A DNA stretch of 57,829 bases from Williamwhitmania sp. (GTDB lineage Bacteria > Bacteroidota > Bacteroidia > Bacteroidales > Williamwhitmaniaceae): contig DATKVT010000046.1 in NCBI GenBank assembly GCA_035529935.1, forward strand, positions 1 to 57,829, read 5' to 3'. Under the pieces are notes generated by a model, which saw only the letters and a list, made by a program, of their open reading frames with translations, searched no databases and was not told where the DNA came from. Positions 1 through 8,822 of this stretch are shown piece after piece. Each line of letters starts with the position of its first letter. Positions within the stretch are counted from its first letter, which is position 1. The position numbers were made by a program, and so were the translations under genes.

Positions 1-920
1 GAGTCAATCCCTCCAGATAGTCCAAGCGTTGCTTTTTTAAATCCCATTTTGGAGAAGTAATCCCGAATGCCCAAAACCAGCGCGCTGTATATTTTCTCAA
101 TGCGGTTATCGTGATTCAGAGGTATGGGCGGCATTGCATCAAGTTCTTCTGTGTCTATGGTAAGGGAGTCGTTGGAAAAGGACTTCAGCTGATGAACAAC
201 TTCCCCAATGCTGTTTACCACCATTGAGGAGCCATCGAATACAAGATCGGTATTGGCTCCAACCTGATTTACGTAAATAACCGGAAGATTATAACGCTTA
301 ACATTATTCAAAAAAACTTCTTGCCTACGATGGCTTATATCGTAAGAGAAGGGCGAGGCAGCAATGTTAATAATGATGTCAGGACTTTGTGAAGAGAGTG
401 CTTCCATGGGAGAGATGGGGTAGAGCCTAGACTTGCCAAAGCGCGTGGTTACCGGTTGGTCGTCCCATAAATCTTCGCAAATGGTTATAGCCAACTTCTG
501 ACCTTTATAGCTAGTAGTATGGAACTCTTTGCATGGTTCAAAGTAACGGTACTCATCGAATATGTCGTAGGTGGGAAGCAACCCTTTATGGTGGATATCG
601 GTAATACGACCTTCGGAAAGAAAAAAGGCAGAATTGAAGAGCTGCTTGCCAGAGCCTGCTGGGTTAATGGTTGGCCCACCAACAATTGCTGCAATTGTTT
701 TGCAATCCGCTGCAAGGGAATTAATGGCTTGGCGACATTGCTCCACAAAATCCTCTCGTTCCAGCAAATCTTGCGGTGGATAGCCGCAAATGCTCAGCTC
801 AGAAAAAACGGCAAGGTCAACTTTATTTTTTTCGGCTTCGGCTAGCGCTTGCCTTATTTGTTGAAGATTACCGTCAATGTTGTTTATGGTGTAGTTAAGC
901 TGGTAAAGAGCAATTCTCAT
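1..920 (-). CDS. nadE: Glutamine-dependent NAD+ synthetase, C-terminus cut off by window edge
   Basis: Reading down from the ATG at 918-920 gives 306 codons that run off the left edge without a stop. Residues 1 to about 250 form a nitrilase-type glutaminase domain with the expected triad: Glu41 (FSELS), Lys112 (HHKGLLP) and Cys148 (ITICEDLWDD). The last visible residues, LGLSGGIDS, are the ATP-pyrophosphatase loop that opens the synthetase domain. By family knowledge the enzyme takes ammonia from glutamine and converts deamido-NAD to NAD in the cytoplasm. About 240 more residues would be expected beyond the window. The beta-barrel gene at 934-1587 lies 13 bases upstream on the same strand, so the two are probably co-transcribed. 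Confidence 0.95.
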   Translation of the reverse strand, partial: MRIALYQLNYTINNIDGNLQQIRQALAEAEKNKVDLAVFSELSICGYPPQDLLEREDFVEQCRQAINSLAADCKTIAAIVGGPTINPAGSGKQLFNSAFFLSEGRITDIHHKGLLPTYDIFDEYRYFEPCKEFHTTSYKGQKLAITICEDLWDDQPVTTRFGKSRLYPISPMEALSSQSPDIIINIAASPFSYDISHRRQEVFLNNVKRYNLPVIYVNQVGANTDLVFDGSSMVVNSIGEVVHQLKSFSNDSLTIDTEELDAMPPIPLNHDNRIEKIYSALVLGIRDYFSKMGFKKATLGLSGGID

Positions 921-933
921 GTAAAAAAGGAGA

Positions 934-1587
934 TTAGAACATTATTCCAACGCGTATCGAAACGCAGCTGTTTACGGCGTTATATTGTGACGATTTGAGC
1001 ACATCGATGATGCCGTTGGAGTAGGTTACACCAAGTTGGAGTGCAGCGCTGCCACCCAATGAGTACTCGGCCCCTGCACCAATTTGATAGCTTGCTGTAA
1101 AGAAGTTTACCTCATCCTTAACATTTTCGTCCGAAACGCCCGCCTTATCTATATCCACTCTGGATCTCACCAAAATATGACCTGTAAAGCCGATGTGAGC
1201 ATAGTAGGTGAAGTAGCCAATTTCGTTGGTGCAGAACTTTAGCCCGATGGGAACATCCAAATACTGGAGTTTATACATAACACCAGTTCCAGCAGCCAAA
1301 TGATATAAGGAATCAGCGGTTGAGATGGTTACTGGTTCTTTATAGGTAAGCTGACCACCCAAGCCACTCAGCGATACCCCACTCAGGAAGGCATATCGTT
1401 TGGCGAAATATTTCTCCATAACCATTCCAACGTTAAAGTTGGTGCGAACTCCATCGGAGTTGAGCTTATTGTTGTCGGTTTTTAACCAGGAGAACTGGGG
1501 ATCTGCAAAAATCCCAAATCGGTATTCTTGGGCAAACGAGGCGAAGGAAATAGAAAGAAGCAGCACAATAAGGTATGTTCTTTTCAT
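934..1587 (-). CDS. Outer-membrane beta-barrel protein, PorT-like family
   Basis: 217 residues. It has a clear signal peptide (MKRTYLIVLLLSISFASFAQ, cut after the Q or just before it) followed by alternating amphipathic strands and a C-terminal Phe, as expected for a small barrel of the outer-membrane beta-barrel (PorT-like) superfamily. Recognisable stretches are the YLDVPIGLKF strand in the middle and the closing strand CVSIRVGIMF. Function is not evident from sequence. It shares a strand and tight spacing with nadE and is divergent from the GldB-like lipoprotein gene. PorT itself is a type IX secretion component, but membership in the fold does not prove that role. Confidence 0.75.
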   Translation of the reverse strand: MKRTYLIVLLLSISFASFAQEYRFGIFADPQFSWLKTDNNKLNSDGVRTNFNVGMVMEKYFAKRYAFLSGVSLSGLGGQLTYKEPVTISTADSLYHLAAGTGVMYKLQYLDVPIGLKFCTNEIGYFTYYAHIGFTGHILVRSRVDIDKAGVSDENVKDEVNFFTASYQIGAGAEYSLGGSAALQLGVTYSNGIIDVLKSSQYNAVNSCVSIRVGIMF

Positions 1588-1757
1588 AGTAGTCCTTTTT
1601 TATTTGATCTTGTTTCTCAGTTCTTTAAAAATGCATGGACTTGCTACTATTTAATAGGCAAATTTGCATTTTCTTCCACAAAGGTAACCAAAATTGAAAA
1701 GCATATTTGTTATTTTGATTTTTTGATTGGGCTTTTATTAACGACGTTTAACAGAGG

Positions 1758-1765
1758 TATATTTG
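1758..1765 (+). promoter_or_regulatory. Possible -7 promoter element of the gldB-like gene
   Basis: The octamer TATATTTG matches the Bacteroidetes -7 consensus TAnnTTTG and lies 42 bases before the start codon at 1808. No well-spaced TTTG was found upstream, so this is tentative. Confidence 0.35.
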
Positions 1766-1807
1766 CAATACCCTTATCTTTGAAGGAAATTTTAGAATAC
1801 TTAGCAT

Positions 1808-2815
1808 ATGCGTTTTAGTTTACTTTTGGTGCTTTTTGCCTTGGCGCTTGCGTCGTGTGGAAGTCGATCTTCTCGCAGGTCTATAGAGCCTACAGAGCAG
1901 GAGCACATCACTATTGAGCGATTCGATCAGGACTTCTTTGCAGTAAATACAGATAGTCTTGCCACCGCACTACCTGTTCTTGAAAAAAAATACGGCTCAT
2001 TCGTTAGCCTTTATACCGAAGATATGGTTGGGCTAGGTTCTCCATACCAAATGCAGTTTGGAGCAATGATGAACAAGTTTGTTCACGATTTTGCCGTGAA
2101 TAAGGCCTACGAGACGTGTCAGAAGGTGTATCCCAATTTGGACGAGCTTCAGAATAAACTTTCAGCAGCCTTCAGCCGTTACCACACCGTGTTTCCCAAG
2201 AAGGTCATTCCTCACGTGCTGACTTATATTTCGGGATTCAACCAGTCAATCACCCTAACCGATAGCGTGTTAGCCATTGGACTCGACAAATATCTAGGAC
2301 GCGAAAATAAGGTTTATAAGGAGCTTGATTTTCCAAGGTATTTGGTTTATAACTTCACCCCCGAAAGGTTACCAGTTGATGCAATGCGTGGTTGGATAAT
2401 GGGCGATTTTCCCTATCGCGATTCGGTCAACAACCTAGTTTCAAGAATGGTTTATGAGGGCAAAATTTTGTACCTTACAGCACAGATGCTCCCAAATATT
2501 CCAGATAGCACTCTTTTTGGCTATTCGCCTGAGCAGATGAAGTGGTGCAGCAATAACGAAAAGTGGATGTGGACCACCCTTATCGAGCGAAAACTTTTGT
2601 TCTCTACCGATCAGTTTATGGCAGCAAAGTTTGTGAGCGAGGCACCTTTTACCGTCGATTTCTCACACGAAGCTCCTGGCAGGGCTGCCGTATGGATTGG
2701 TTATAATATTGTGGAAAGCTATATGCAGCACAATAAAAATGTTTCACTTGCGCAGCTCATGGCCACTACCGACGAGCAACGTATCTTTCAGAATGCAAAA
2801 TATCGACCACAATAG
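1808..2815 (+). CDS. gldB: GldB-like gliding-motility-associated lipoprotein
   Basis: 335 residues. The N-terminus carries a lipoprotein signal with lipobox ALAS-C, so Cys17 would be lipidated. The body resembles GldB: an early FDQDFFAV segment, then VLEKKYGSFVSLY, a central YISGFNQSITLTDSVLAIGLDKYLG and a late FSHEAPGRAAVWIGYNIVESYM. GldB is a lipoprotein needed for gliding and type IX secretion in flavobacteria, and homologs occur in non-gliding Bacteroidetes. The segment around HEAPG resembles the helix of zincin-like peptidases of the DUF2268 type, but no intact HExxH is present, so I infer a non-catalytic fold. gldB next to nadE is a familiar Bacteroidetes neighbourhood. Confidence 0.75.
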   Translation: MRFSLLLVLFALALASCGSRSSRRSIEPTEQEHITIERFDQDFFAVNTDSLATALPVLEKKYGSFVSLYTEDMVGLGSPYQMQFGAMMNKFVHDFAVNKAYETCQKVYPNLDELQNKLSAAFSRYHTVFPKKVIPHVLTYISGFNQSITLTDSVLAIGLDKYLGRENKVYKELDFPRYLVYNFTPERLPVDAMRGWIMGDFPYRDSVNNLVSRMVYEGKILYLTAQMLPNIPDSTLFGYSPEQMKWCSNNEKWMWTTLIERKLLFSTDQFMAAKFVSEAPFTVDFSHEAPGRAAVWIGYNIVESYMQHNKNVSLAQLMATTDEQRIFQNAKYRPQ

Positions 2816-2866
2816 GTAGGTTGGATAGTTACCCGCGCTACCATCATTCATAAACTATACCTCACT

Positions 2867-4537
2867 ATGAAGACGGATATTGAAATTGCTCAGGAGATTA
2901 AGATGAAACATATCTCGGAAATTGCCGACAGGCTGGGTGTTCCTGTAGATGAACTTGAACATTATGGTAAATTCAAAGCAAAGCTTCCGCTGCATCTGAT
3001 AAATGAGGAGAAGGTACAAGCAGCTAAACTTGTGCTGGTGTCAGCAATTTCACCAACTCCAGCGGGAGAGGGAAAAACTACCGTTTCGATAGGATTGTCG
3101 CAGGGGCTTAACCGAATAGGCAAAAGAGCAACTGTTGTGCTACGCGAGCCGTCGCTTGGACCAGTGTTTGGCATTAAGGGGGGCGCCACAGGCGGTGGAT
3201 ATAGCCAAGTATTGCCCATGGAGGATATTAACCTTCATTTTACGGGTGACTTTGCTGCAATTGAAAAAGCCCATAACCTTCTTGCTGCCATCATCGATAA
3301 CAACATTCAGAATAAAACAAACAACTTAGGCATCGATCCACGAACAGTGTCGTGGAAACGGGTGATGGACATGAACGACCGCTCATTGCGCAAGGTAATA
3401 GTAGGGTTGGGTGGAACCACCTCCGGCGTTCCTCGGGAGACAGGGTTCGATATTACAGCTGCCTCGGAGGTGATGGCCATCCTCTGCCTAGCCAGCGACT
3501 TGAATGATTTAAAAGAACGGTTAGGTAACATTTTCATTGGTTACACCTTCGATAAGAAGCCTATTTTTGCTCGCGACTTGAAGGTAAATGGAGCCATGGC
3601 CGCGTTGCTCAAGGATGCTATTAAGCCTAACCTAGTTCAGACCATCGAGGGTACTCCTGCAATTATTCATGGTGGACCATTTGCCAATATTGCTCAGGGA
3701 ACCAATTCGGTAATTGCCACTAAAATGGGTCTCACGTTTTCAGAGTATGTGGTTACAGAAGCGGGGTTCGGCTTCGACTTAGGCGCAGAGAAATTTCTCG
3801 ATATCAAGTGCCGCTATGCTGGCCTTTCGCCTCATGCGGTAGTGCTAGTTGCTACCATTAGGGCAATAAAATATCATGGAAAGAAGCCTCTTTCTGAACT
3901 TAAGGAACCCGATTTGGTTGCTCTTCAAGCTGGCATGGTTAACCTAGAGAAGCATATCGAAAATATGAAGTTGTTTAATGTTTGTCCCGTTGTGGCCATC
4001 AATCGGTTTTTAACCGACACTGAGGAGGAGATTGCCCTGGTATCGGATTTCTGCAAAAGCAAAGGTGCACAGGTAGCCGTGGCCGATGTGTGGGCAAAAG
4101 GAGGTGAAGGCGCTATCGACTTGGCCGAGAAGGTTGCACGAACAGCAGAACTATGTACCGGAAAGTTTTTGCCACTATACGATTGGGATTGGAGCATTGA
4201 AAGGAAAATTGAAACCATTGCTAAGAAAATATACGGTGCCGAAGCGGTGGACTATACTTCTAAGGCAAAATCGAGCCTAAAGAAGATTGTTGCCTTAGGT
4301 TTGGATAAGCTACCTGTGTGCATAGCAAAAACGCAAAAATCACTTTCCGATAATCCCGAATTGCTCGGTAGACCCAAAGATTTTGTGGTTACTGTTCGCG
4401 AGGTTGAAATTGCCTCAGGTGCTGGCTTTATTGTTCCCATTACCGGAGAAATTATGCGAATGCCAGGTTTGCCTGAAACCCCTGCTTCAGAGAGAATCGA
4501 CATCGACAACAATGGCAACATTATTGGATTGTTCTAA
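2867..4537 (+). CDS. fhs: Formate-tetrahydrofolate ligase
   Basis: 556 residues, the normal length of the family. The ATP-binding loop PTPAGEGKTT is at residues 63-72. Other family blocks follow: REPSLGPVFGIKGGATGGGY, HLTGDF-like (LHFTGDFAAIEKAHNLL), DPRTVSWKRV and VTEAGFGFDLGAEKF. The enzyme joins formate to tetrahydrofolate using ATP, giving 10-formyl-THF for purine synthesis, fMet-tRNA formation or reductive one-carbon flow. It begins 51 bases after the gldB-like gene and is followed by a terminator, so it may be the last gene of a short unit. Start MKTDIEIAQEI fits the family N-terminus. Confidence 0.97.
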   Translation: MKTDIEIAQEIKMKHISEIADRLGVPVDELEHYGKFKAKLPLHLINEEKVQAAKLVLVSAISPTPAGEGKTTVSIGLSQGLNRIGKRATVVLREPSLGPVFGIKGGATGGGYSQVLPMEDINLHFTGDFAAIEKAHNLLAAIIDNNIQNKTNNLGIDPRTVSWKRVMDMNDRSLRKVIVGLGGTTSGVPRETGFDITAASEVMAILCLASDLNDLKERLGNIFIGYTFDKKPIFARDLKVNGAMAALLKDAIKPNLVQTIEGTPAIIHGGPFANIAQGTNSVIATKMGLTFSEYVVTEAGFGFDLGAEKFLDIKCRYAGLSPHAVVLVATIRAIKYHGKKPLSELKEPDLVALQAGMVNLEKHIENMKLFNVCPVVAINRFLTDTEEEIALVSDFCKSKGAQVAVADVWAKGGEGAIDLAEKVARTAELCTGKFLPLYDWDWSIERKIETIAKKIYGAEAVDYTSKAKSSLKKIVALGLDKLPVCIAKTQKSLSDNPELLGRPKDFVVTVREVEIASGAGFIVPITGEIMRMPGLPETPASERIDIDNNGNIIGLF

Positions 4538-4565
4538 AATCAAATTCTTCGATGAATAGGTACAG

Positions 4566-4597
4566 AAGAGTTGGGAATCACCCAGCTCTTTTGTTTT
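4566..4597 (+). terminator. Intrinsic terminator after fhs
   Basis: A 10-bp stem (AAGAGTTGGG with CCCAGCTCTT, one G-U pair) with a 5-base loop is followed by a T-rich tract, 28 bases after the fhs stop. Confidence 0.8.
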
Positions 4598-4688
4598 AGG
4601 CGGTTGCTGTAAGTTGTTTCGTTTTTGCAAAACGGGACACATTTCTTACCTTAGGTTCAAAATCTAACCACCACTAAACCATAATCCA

Positions 4689-5285
4689 ATGCTGGAAGCT
4701 ATCAAGACCGGAACCTCAATCTTAAATGAGTCAACAACTTTTATCGATCAACTTTTAAGTAAGATTGAAAAGTATAAGACTATTAAGCAGGATACTACCA
4801 CTTTCCTCCGGGTGTTGTATTTGGAGGTAGTTGGAAACCTTGAGGTTCTTCAAACCATTAACTTTAGTGAGTTCGATTCGGTAACGGTTAACCATCCCAA
4901 GTTGCAGAGTTTGCTTCGGATGTTACATACCGATGTGGCGGAGGGAGTGTTCTATAAGGAGCAGGCTGCGCCAAACCTTCAGCTATACGAAAAGTTGCGT
5001 AAGCAGGGGCAAGTTAAAAACCGCAACCAATCGTTGCTGGCAATGGTGAATGGTGTGGAGAGGAATTCTGACAAACGCTTTATTTATGAGAACATTCTTC
5101 AGGCGATCTCATTCGTAGTGCTGAAGGTTGAATTGTTGAGAAAACTTAATAGTCTTAAGGACGAGGAACTTTCAATAGTAAGGTCAATGAAGGTGAAGGT
5201 AAGACTTATCAATATTAATCAGCGATTATTGATGATTAAGTCGGTAATGGATAAGATGGAGGAGATTAAGGAGATGGCTAGGTAA
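4689..5285 (+). CDS. Uncharacterised helical protein
   Basis: 198 residues that I do not recognise. There is no signal peptide or membrane segment. The composition is rich in Leu, Lys, Glu and Ile with heptad-like spacing, so an all-helical cytoplasmic fold is likely. The end, IKSVMDKMEEIKEMAR, looks like a terminal amphipathic helix. It stands alone between the fhs terminator and the convergent YceI-family gene, whose stop is only 17 bases away, so it is probably a single-gene unit. The start ATG at 4689 is the first in frame after the terminator. Confidence 0.6.
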   Translation: MLEAIKTGTSILNESTTFIDQLLSKIEKYKTIKQDTTTFLRVLYLEVVGNLEVLQTINFSEFDSVTVNHPKLQSLLRMLHTDVAEGVFYKEQAAPNLQLYEKLRKQGQVKNRNQSLLAMVNGVERNSDKRFIYENILQAISFVVLKVELLRKLNSLKDEELSIVRSMKVKVRLININQRLLMIKSVMDKMEEIKEMAR

Positions 5286-5302
5286 GTGGGAACCTGGGTA
5301 GG

Positions 5303-5908
5303 TTACTGAATTGTGGGACTTGTTTGGAGGAATAGATCAAAGTCGATGGTTATTTTATTTTCTACCTGAATGAGCCCAAGCATGGTGGTAGGTGGCTTAA
5401 TTCCAAAATCGGACATGTGAAGTTCTGTAGAACCACAAACATGGTAATCTCCCACTTGATACTGGCATCCAGACAAGTCCAAGTTTATGTCCTTACTTAC
5501 TTTATTGAGGGTTATGGTAACCTTAGACTTAAATTTGTTCCACTTACCCGATGTTGCTGTACTAGAGGTTTCAATTTGCTGCAATTCAATACGGATAGTG
5601 GGGTTGGTGTCAGCATTCAGGGTTCGATAAAAGTCCCGATTTAAAAGATTGTTTTTGCAGTCGAACGATTTGATTTTAAGGTTGATGGAGGCATTTGAAA
5701 ATTGCAGAGAACGACCATTTTCATGGGAAACAATAATGGCGGATCCATCATTAAAGTTGGAAGAGGAGGTACATTCAAAGTTATTGACGTTGCTGCTTCC
5801 CGCAATAGTAAGCCTACTGGGCTCTACAATATGGTATTGAAGTCTTGCCTCAGTGGTGCTATTTATATTAAAAAGCCAAAATACCGCTGCTAGTATGTTA
5901 ATGAACAT
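5303..5908 (-). CDS. YceI-like domain protein, divergent copy
   Basis: 201 residues. The short N-terminal hydrophobic stretch (MFINILAAVFWLFN) could act as an export signal. The remainder has the lipocalin-like YceI layout: LTIAGSSNVNNFEC near the start, a central NRDFYRTLNADTNPTIRIEL matching the usual motif of a residue changed to the nearest size class, and the end KPPTTMLGLIQVENKITIDFDLF. YceI proteins bind isoprenoid-type lipids and are usually periplasmic or secreted. It is the downstream member of a three-gene set with the barrel gene and the second YceI protein. An intrinsic terminator lies directly before its start codon, so it may be expressed less than its neighbours. No Shine-Dalgarno site is visible. 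Confidence 0.75.
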   Translation of the reverse strand: MFINILAAVFWLFNINSTTEARLQYHIVEPSRLTIAGSSNVNNFECTSSSNFNDGSAIIVSHENGRSLQFSNASINLKIKSFDCKNNLLNRDFYRTLNADTNPTIRIELQQIETSSTATSGKWNKFKSKVTITLNKVSKDINLDLSGCQYQVGDYHVCGSTELHMSDFGIKPPTTMLGLIQVENKITIDFDLFLQTSPTIQ

Positions 5909-5914
5909 TGGTGT

Positions 5915-5951
5915 GAAAAAATCCCCACAGAAGAGGAGGCTCCTGTGGGGA
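5915..5951 (-). terminator. Intrinsic terminator between barrel and second yceI-like gene
   Basis: Read on the minus strand, TCCCCACAG pairs with CTGTGGGGA around a GC-rich loop and is followed by six T. It lies after the barrel gene stop (5964) and its T-run ends 7 bases before the start codon at 5908. It should stop much of the transcription entering the last gene. Confidence 0.8.
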
Positions 5952-5963
5952 GTTATGAATTAA

Positions 5964-7280
5964 TTAGAATGCTACTGCGGCTTCAAAAACAACGCCGTGG
6001 AATTGACCGTTTGAACGAATATCGGTAGTTGGGAAATCGTTGTAGTTCTGAACAACATACTCGCCCTTCATCATGATATTCTTCGTTAGGAACCAACCTG
6101 CACTTAATGCAGTCCTGTCAATTGAAATACTATTGGTGATACCAGCTAACTTTCCAAATGCCTTGTTATAACGGGCACCAACATAGAAGTTTTCGGCACT
6201 GCCAAAGCGATACACAACATCGCCAGCATATTGGCTAACAGTACGTTGTGAAGTTTCAGTTCTAACTCTTCCTGTTGCGGTCTCATAGGTACCAAAAAAC
6301 TCTAAGCCATTATATTTCAAAAAGATATTACCCATGAAGGAGGTTACCTTGTCGGAAAATCCTGGGTCTAAACGGCCAGAAGCACGGGTTGCAGTGGTAA
6401 CGTTGTTGTTTTCCATTACCAAGAAGTAGTGCGAACCTGCGCGGTCGCCGCTATAAAGGGTGTTGCTTGCTGAGCTAGCAGTGGTGTAAACTGAGCCCGA
6501 AACACGTAGCCGGAATTGGTCGGTTAGCTGCTTGTCATAACCGAGCTTGCCAATGAAGGATGGGCTTCTTTTAGCCTTATCGTCAGTGGCAGTTACCACT
6601 GGCCTGGTAACGTCACCCTTGATTTCACCACCAGTTACACCGAATACACCAAACATGCCATTGTTTCTTACCATAATGTCGCCACCAATTTCAGTGGTGA
6701 AAGCATCCATGATATAGCTCTCAATGAATGGGTTGTAGATGGTGTTGCCGTTGTCGCTACGGCGGAAGTGAGCATCACCGTAGTTAATCTCCATGTGACC
6801 AGCCCTAATGGTTGTGAACTTCATGATGTTGTCAATGAAGCCACTGTGAAGGAACGGAAGCTTGTCAAATTGGAGGTAACCACCCTTTACCCAAGTTTCG
6901 TTGTGGTGTCGGGAGGAGAGGTAGGAAACGAGATTTAACCTTACTCCATCTGCTAGCTGAACATCGAAGTTTAGGTTAGCCGTTGCGGTATTAAAACCAT
7001 CACTAAGTGGAGTTAGTGCATTTAGGTCCACACCACCCACTACATTTGGCGTTGCGCTGTTGCTGTGCATTAAGCTCTGATATGACTGGCTGAAGTTACC
7101 TCCAACCCTAACTTTCATTCCTTCAAACTTGGCAGTATCCTGTTTTGTAGTTTCAAAAACATTGATGCCGGTTTGGTCATTGTTGCGCATATTGGCAATG
7201 TGTGGCTGCTGCGCAAAAAGTGAAAAGGAGGTGGCTGATAAAAATAGGCCAAATCCAACTTTTAAAAGAGCATTTTTCAT
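5964..7280 (-). CDS. Outer-membrane beta-barrel (porin-like) protein
   Basis: 438 residues. A signal peptide (MKNALLKVGFGLFLSATSFSLFA, then QQ) precedes a long series of alternating strands ending in Phe, as for an outer-membrane channel of about 16-18 strands. Notable segments are a shadow of a pore-loop region (MEINYGDAHFRRSDNGNTIYNPFIES) and the closing strand GVVFEAAVAF. It is not TonB-dependent: there is no plug domain or TonB box. It is flanked on both sides by YceI-family genes on the same strand (gaps of 50 and 55 bases), which suggests a lipid- or quinone-related role. That role is inference; the substrate cannot be named. Confidence 0.75.
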   Translation of the reverse strand: MKNALLKVGFGLFLSATSFSLFAQQPHIANMRNNDQTGINVFETTKQDTAKFEGMKVRVGGNFSQSYQSLMHSNSATPNVVGGVDLNALTPLSDGFNTATANLNFDVQLADGVRLNLVSYLSSRHHNETWVKGGYLQFDKLPFLHSGFIDNIMKFTTIRAGHMEINYGDAHFRRSDNGNTIYNPFIESYIMDAFTTEIGGDIMVRNNGMFGVFGVTGGEIKGDVTRPVVTATDDKAKRSPSFIGKLGYDKQLTDQFRLRVSGSVYTTASSASNTLYSGDRAGSHYFLVMENNNVTTATRASGRLDPGFSDKVTSFMGNIFLKYNGLEFFGTYETATGRVRTETSQRTVSQYAGDVVYRFGSAENFYVGARYNKAFGKLAGITNSISIDRTALSAGWFLTKNIMMKGEYVVQNYNDFPTTDIRSNGQFHGVVFEAAVAF

Positions 7281-7330
7281 AATAATACTTGGTTAGGTGT
7301 TAGCATTATGAGGCTATATTGCCTCGGTTA

Positions 7331-7912
7331 TTAAACTTTTTTAAGAACTAGCGTATAGGTAACAACCACATCATCGCCCGTTTTTAGGGCACCAAACATG
7401 GCTGTAGGAGGAGCAAGTTTGAAGGAGGTCATTCTGATTTTCTGAGCTCCCTTAATTTGAATTTCTCCCGATGGCAATATTGTTGTATTCACCATCATGG
7501 TTACGGGAAGGGTGGTACCGCCAATGGTTAGTTTCCCAGTAATGGTTGCTGAAGTTTCTCCGCTAGTGGGTTGAACCTTGATTGGAGAGGTAAGCTGAAA
7601 GGTTATTTTGGGAAATTGCTCTGCCTTTAAGGCATCCCTGATTTTTCCATCCATAATGCTGCCCTCTGAACCATCAATAGCATTTGCATCAACAACTACA
7701 GTGGCGCTGCTAATGCCAGCAAATTTATTGCTGGTAACATCCATGCTGCTGTTAATTTGCATCTTAGTGACATCAGCCGTCCAGTCATGAAGGTTGGAGG
7801 TGCCGCTTATCACCACTTTAAAGCTTTTGAGATTGTAAGCAACCTGTCCAATGCCTTGTACGGAAAGTAGTGTAAGGCACGCTACAAATAGGAGCGCAAA
7901 TTTTTTATTCAT
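7331..7912 (-). CDS. YceI family periplasmic lipid-binding protein
   Basis: 193 residues with a signal peptide (MNKKFALLFVACLTLLSVQGIGQ). The mature part is a full YceI domain: VVISGTSNLHDWTADV at the start, DGKIRDALKAEQFPKITFQL in the middle, TGKLTIGGTTLPVTMMVN and the end FKLAPPTAMFGALKTGDDVVVTYTLVL. YceI proteins form an extended lipocalin fold with a cavity for polyisoprenoid-like ligands. It is the first gene of the minus-strand set with the barrel at 5964 and the second YceI-like protein at 5303. A weak promoter candidate (TTG then TATTTTG) lies about 60-90 bases upstream. Confidence 0.9.
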   Translation of the reverse strand: MNKKFALLFVACLTLLSVQGIGQVAYNLKSFKVVISGTSNLHDWTADVTKMQINSSMDVTSNKFAGISSATVVVDANAIDGSEGSIMDGKIRDALKAEQFPKITFQLTSPIKVQPTSGETSATITGKLTIGGTTLPVTMMVNTTILPSGEIQIKGAQKIRMTSFKLAPPTAMFGALKTGDDVVVTYTLVLKKV

Positions 7913-8212
7913 GTTCTTAAATTTAAAGTATATAAAATCTATAGACTATACCGATTGAGTCGCAAAATAGTTCGAATTTTATTTCATTTCCAACACTTTT
8001 TTGACAAAAGGAGTATGGTCAGGAGGTAAAACCAGCGTATGTTCTGCTAATTAATTAACACAACATTCACGTAATCAGTAATCTAGTAAGGATGAGGTAA
8101 CGCTGATTATTTTTTCCCCCATAATTGACAAAAAAAGTTGACCAACGGAAAATATTTGCTTTTGTGAAATGGTCAGCATAAATGTTTTTACTATTAAATT
8201 TGATAAGGAGAA
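7913..8212. other. Intergenic region between divergent yceI and Cys-rich gene
   Basis: AT-rich 300 bases. It should hold the promoters of both flanking genes. One terminator-like hairpin is seen on the plus strand: TAATCAG at 8072-8078 pairs with CTGATTA at 8103-8109, followed by six T. It would lie in the leader of the Cys-rich gene if transcription began further upstream. An AAGGAG at 8205-8210 sits just before the ATG at 8213. Confidence 0.4.
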
Positions 8213-8482
8213 ATGTTCAATTTAAATATTACGACTATGAATACTTCATGTCCTAAAACTGCTGACTGTAAACTTTTCAACAACAACCTGCTTAGCAAGC
8301 CAGAATATGCTGAAACTTACAGAAGCCTCTTTTGTAATGCAGGCGAAAAGAGATGGACTCAATGCAAGCGATTTATTGTTGCTGGCAAGTTTGGAAAATG
8401 CCCAGACTACGTATTGCCAAATTCGATTATGACCTTAGATGAGGTAGAAGCCAGAATGAAAAAGGAAAAGTTCATTTACTAA
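8213..8482 (+). CDS. Small cysteine-rich conserved-looking protein
   Basis: 89 residues from the ATG at 8213. An in-frame ATG at 8237 would give 81 residues starting MNTSCPKTADC, which looks like the conserved core. Counting from that second start, Cys lie at 5, 11, 33, 43 and 55 within CPKTADCKLF, LFCNAGE, TQCKRF and FGKCPDY. The spacing suggests a metal site or iron-sulphur ligand set rather than a secreted disulphide protein, since there is no signal peptide. The AAGGAG at 8205-8210 is too close for the first ATG and too far for the second, so it does not settle the start. I cannot name the family. Confidence 0.6.
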   Translation: MFNLNITTMNTSCPKTADCKLFNNNLLSKPEYAETYRSLFCNAGEKRWTQCKRFIVAGKFGKCPDYVLPNSIMTLDEVEARMKKEKFIY

Positions 8483-8822
8483 GTTTTTTTTTCTAATTTG
8501 TGGGAACGTTGCCATTCATCCCCCTTTGGGTGGGTTTGTATAGTAAATGCAATTTCTTCAAAATTTCGTTTGGACCTCTGTGAGCACATTTCAAATCAGT
8601 TTGCGGGGCACTAAGCAAACAAAATAAAATTGTTTTCCTTATGGAATCGAAGATTCCACAAAAGCATATTGTGCGGAGTTTAACTTGCGGTGTGGTTTGG
8701 ATTTCCAAACCATTTTTTTGAGTGTAATTTCTGGTTGCCATAGGAATAGATTAATCAAATGTATTCGCAAAACTGAAAAAAAAGACGAACTTTGGCCCCC
8801 GTAAATAGTTAACTTTCTAATC
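8483..8822. other. Intergenic region, nothing firm
   Basis: 340 bases between the Cys-rich gene and the aminotransferase. The two minus-strand frames through it have no family features and one runs into the aminotransferase gene. I see no repeat or strong hairpin. Confidence 0.4.
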
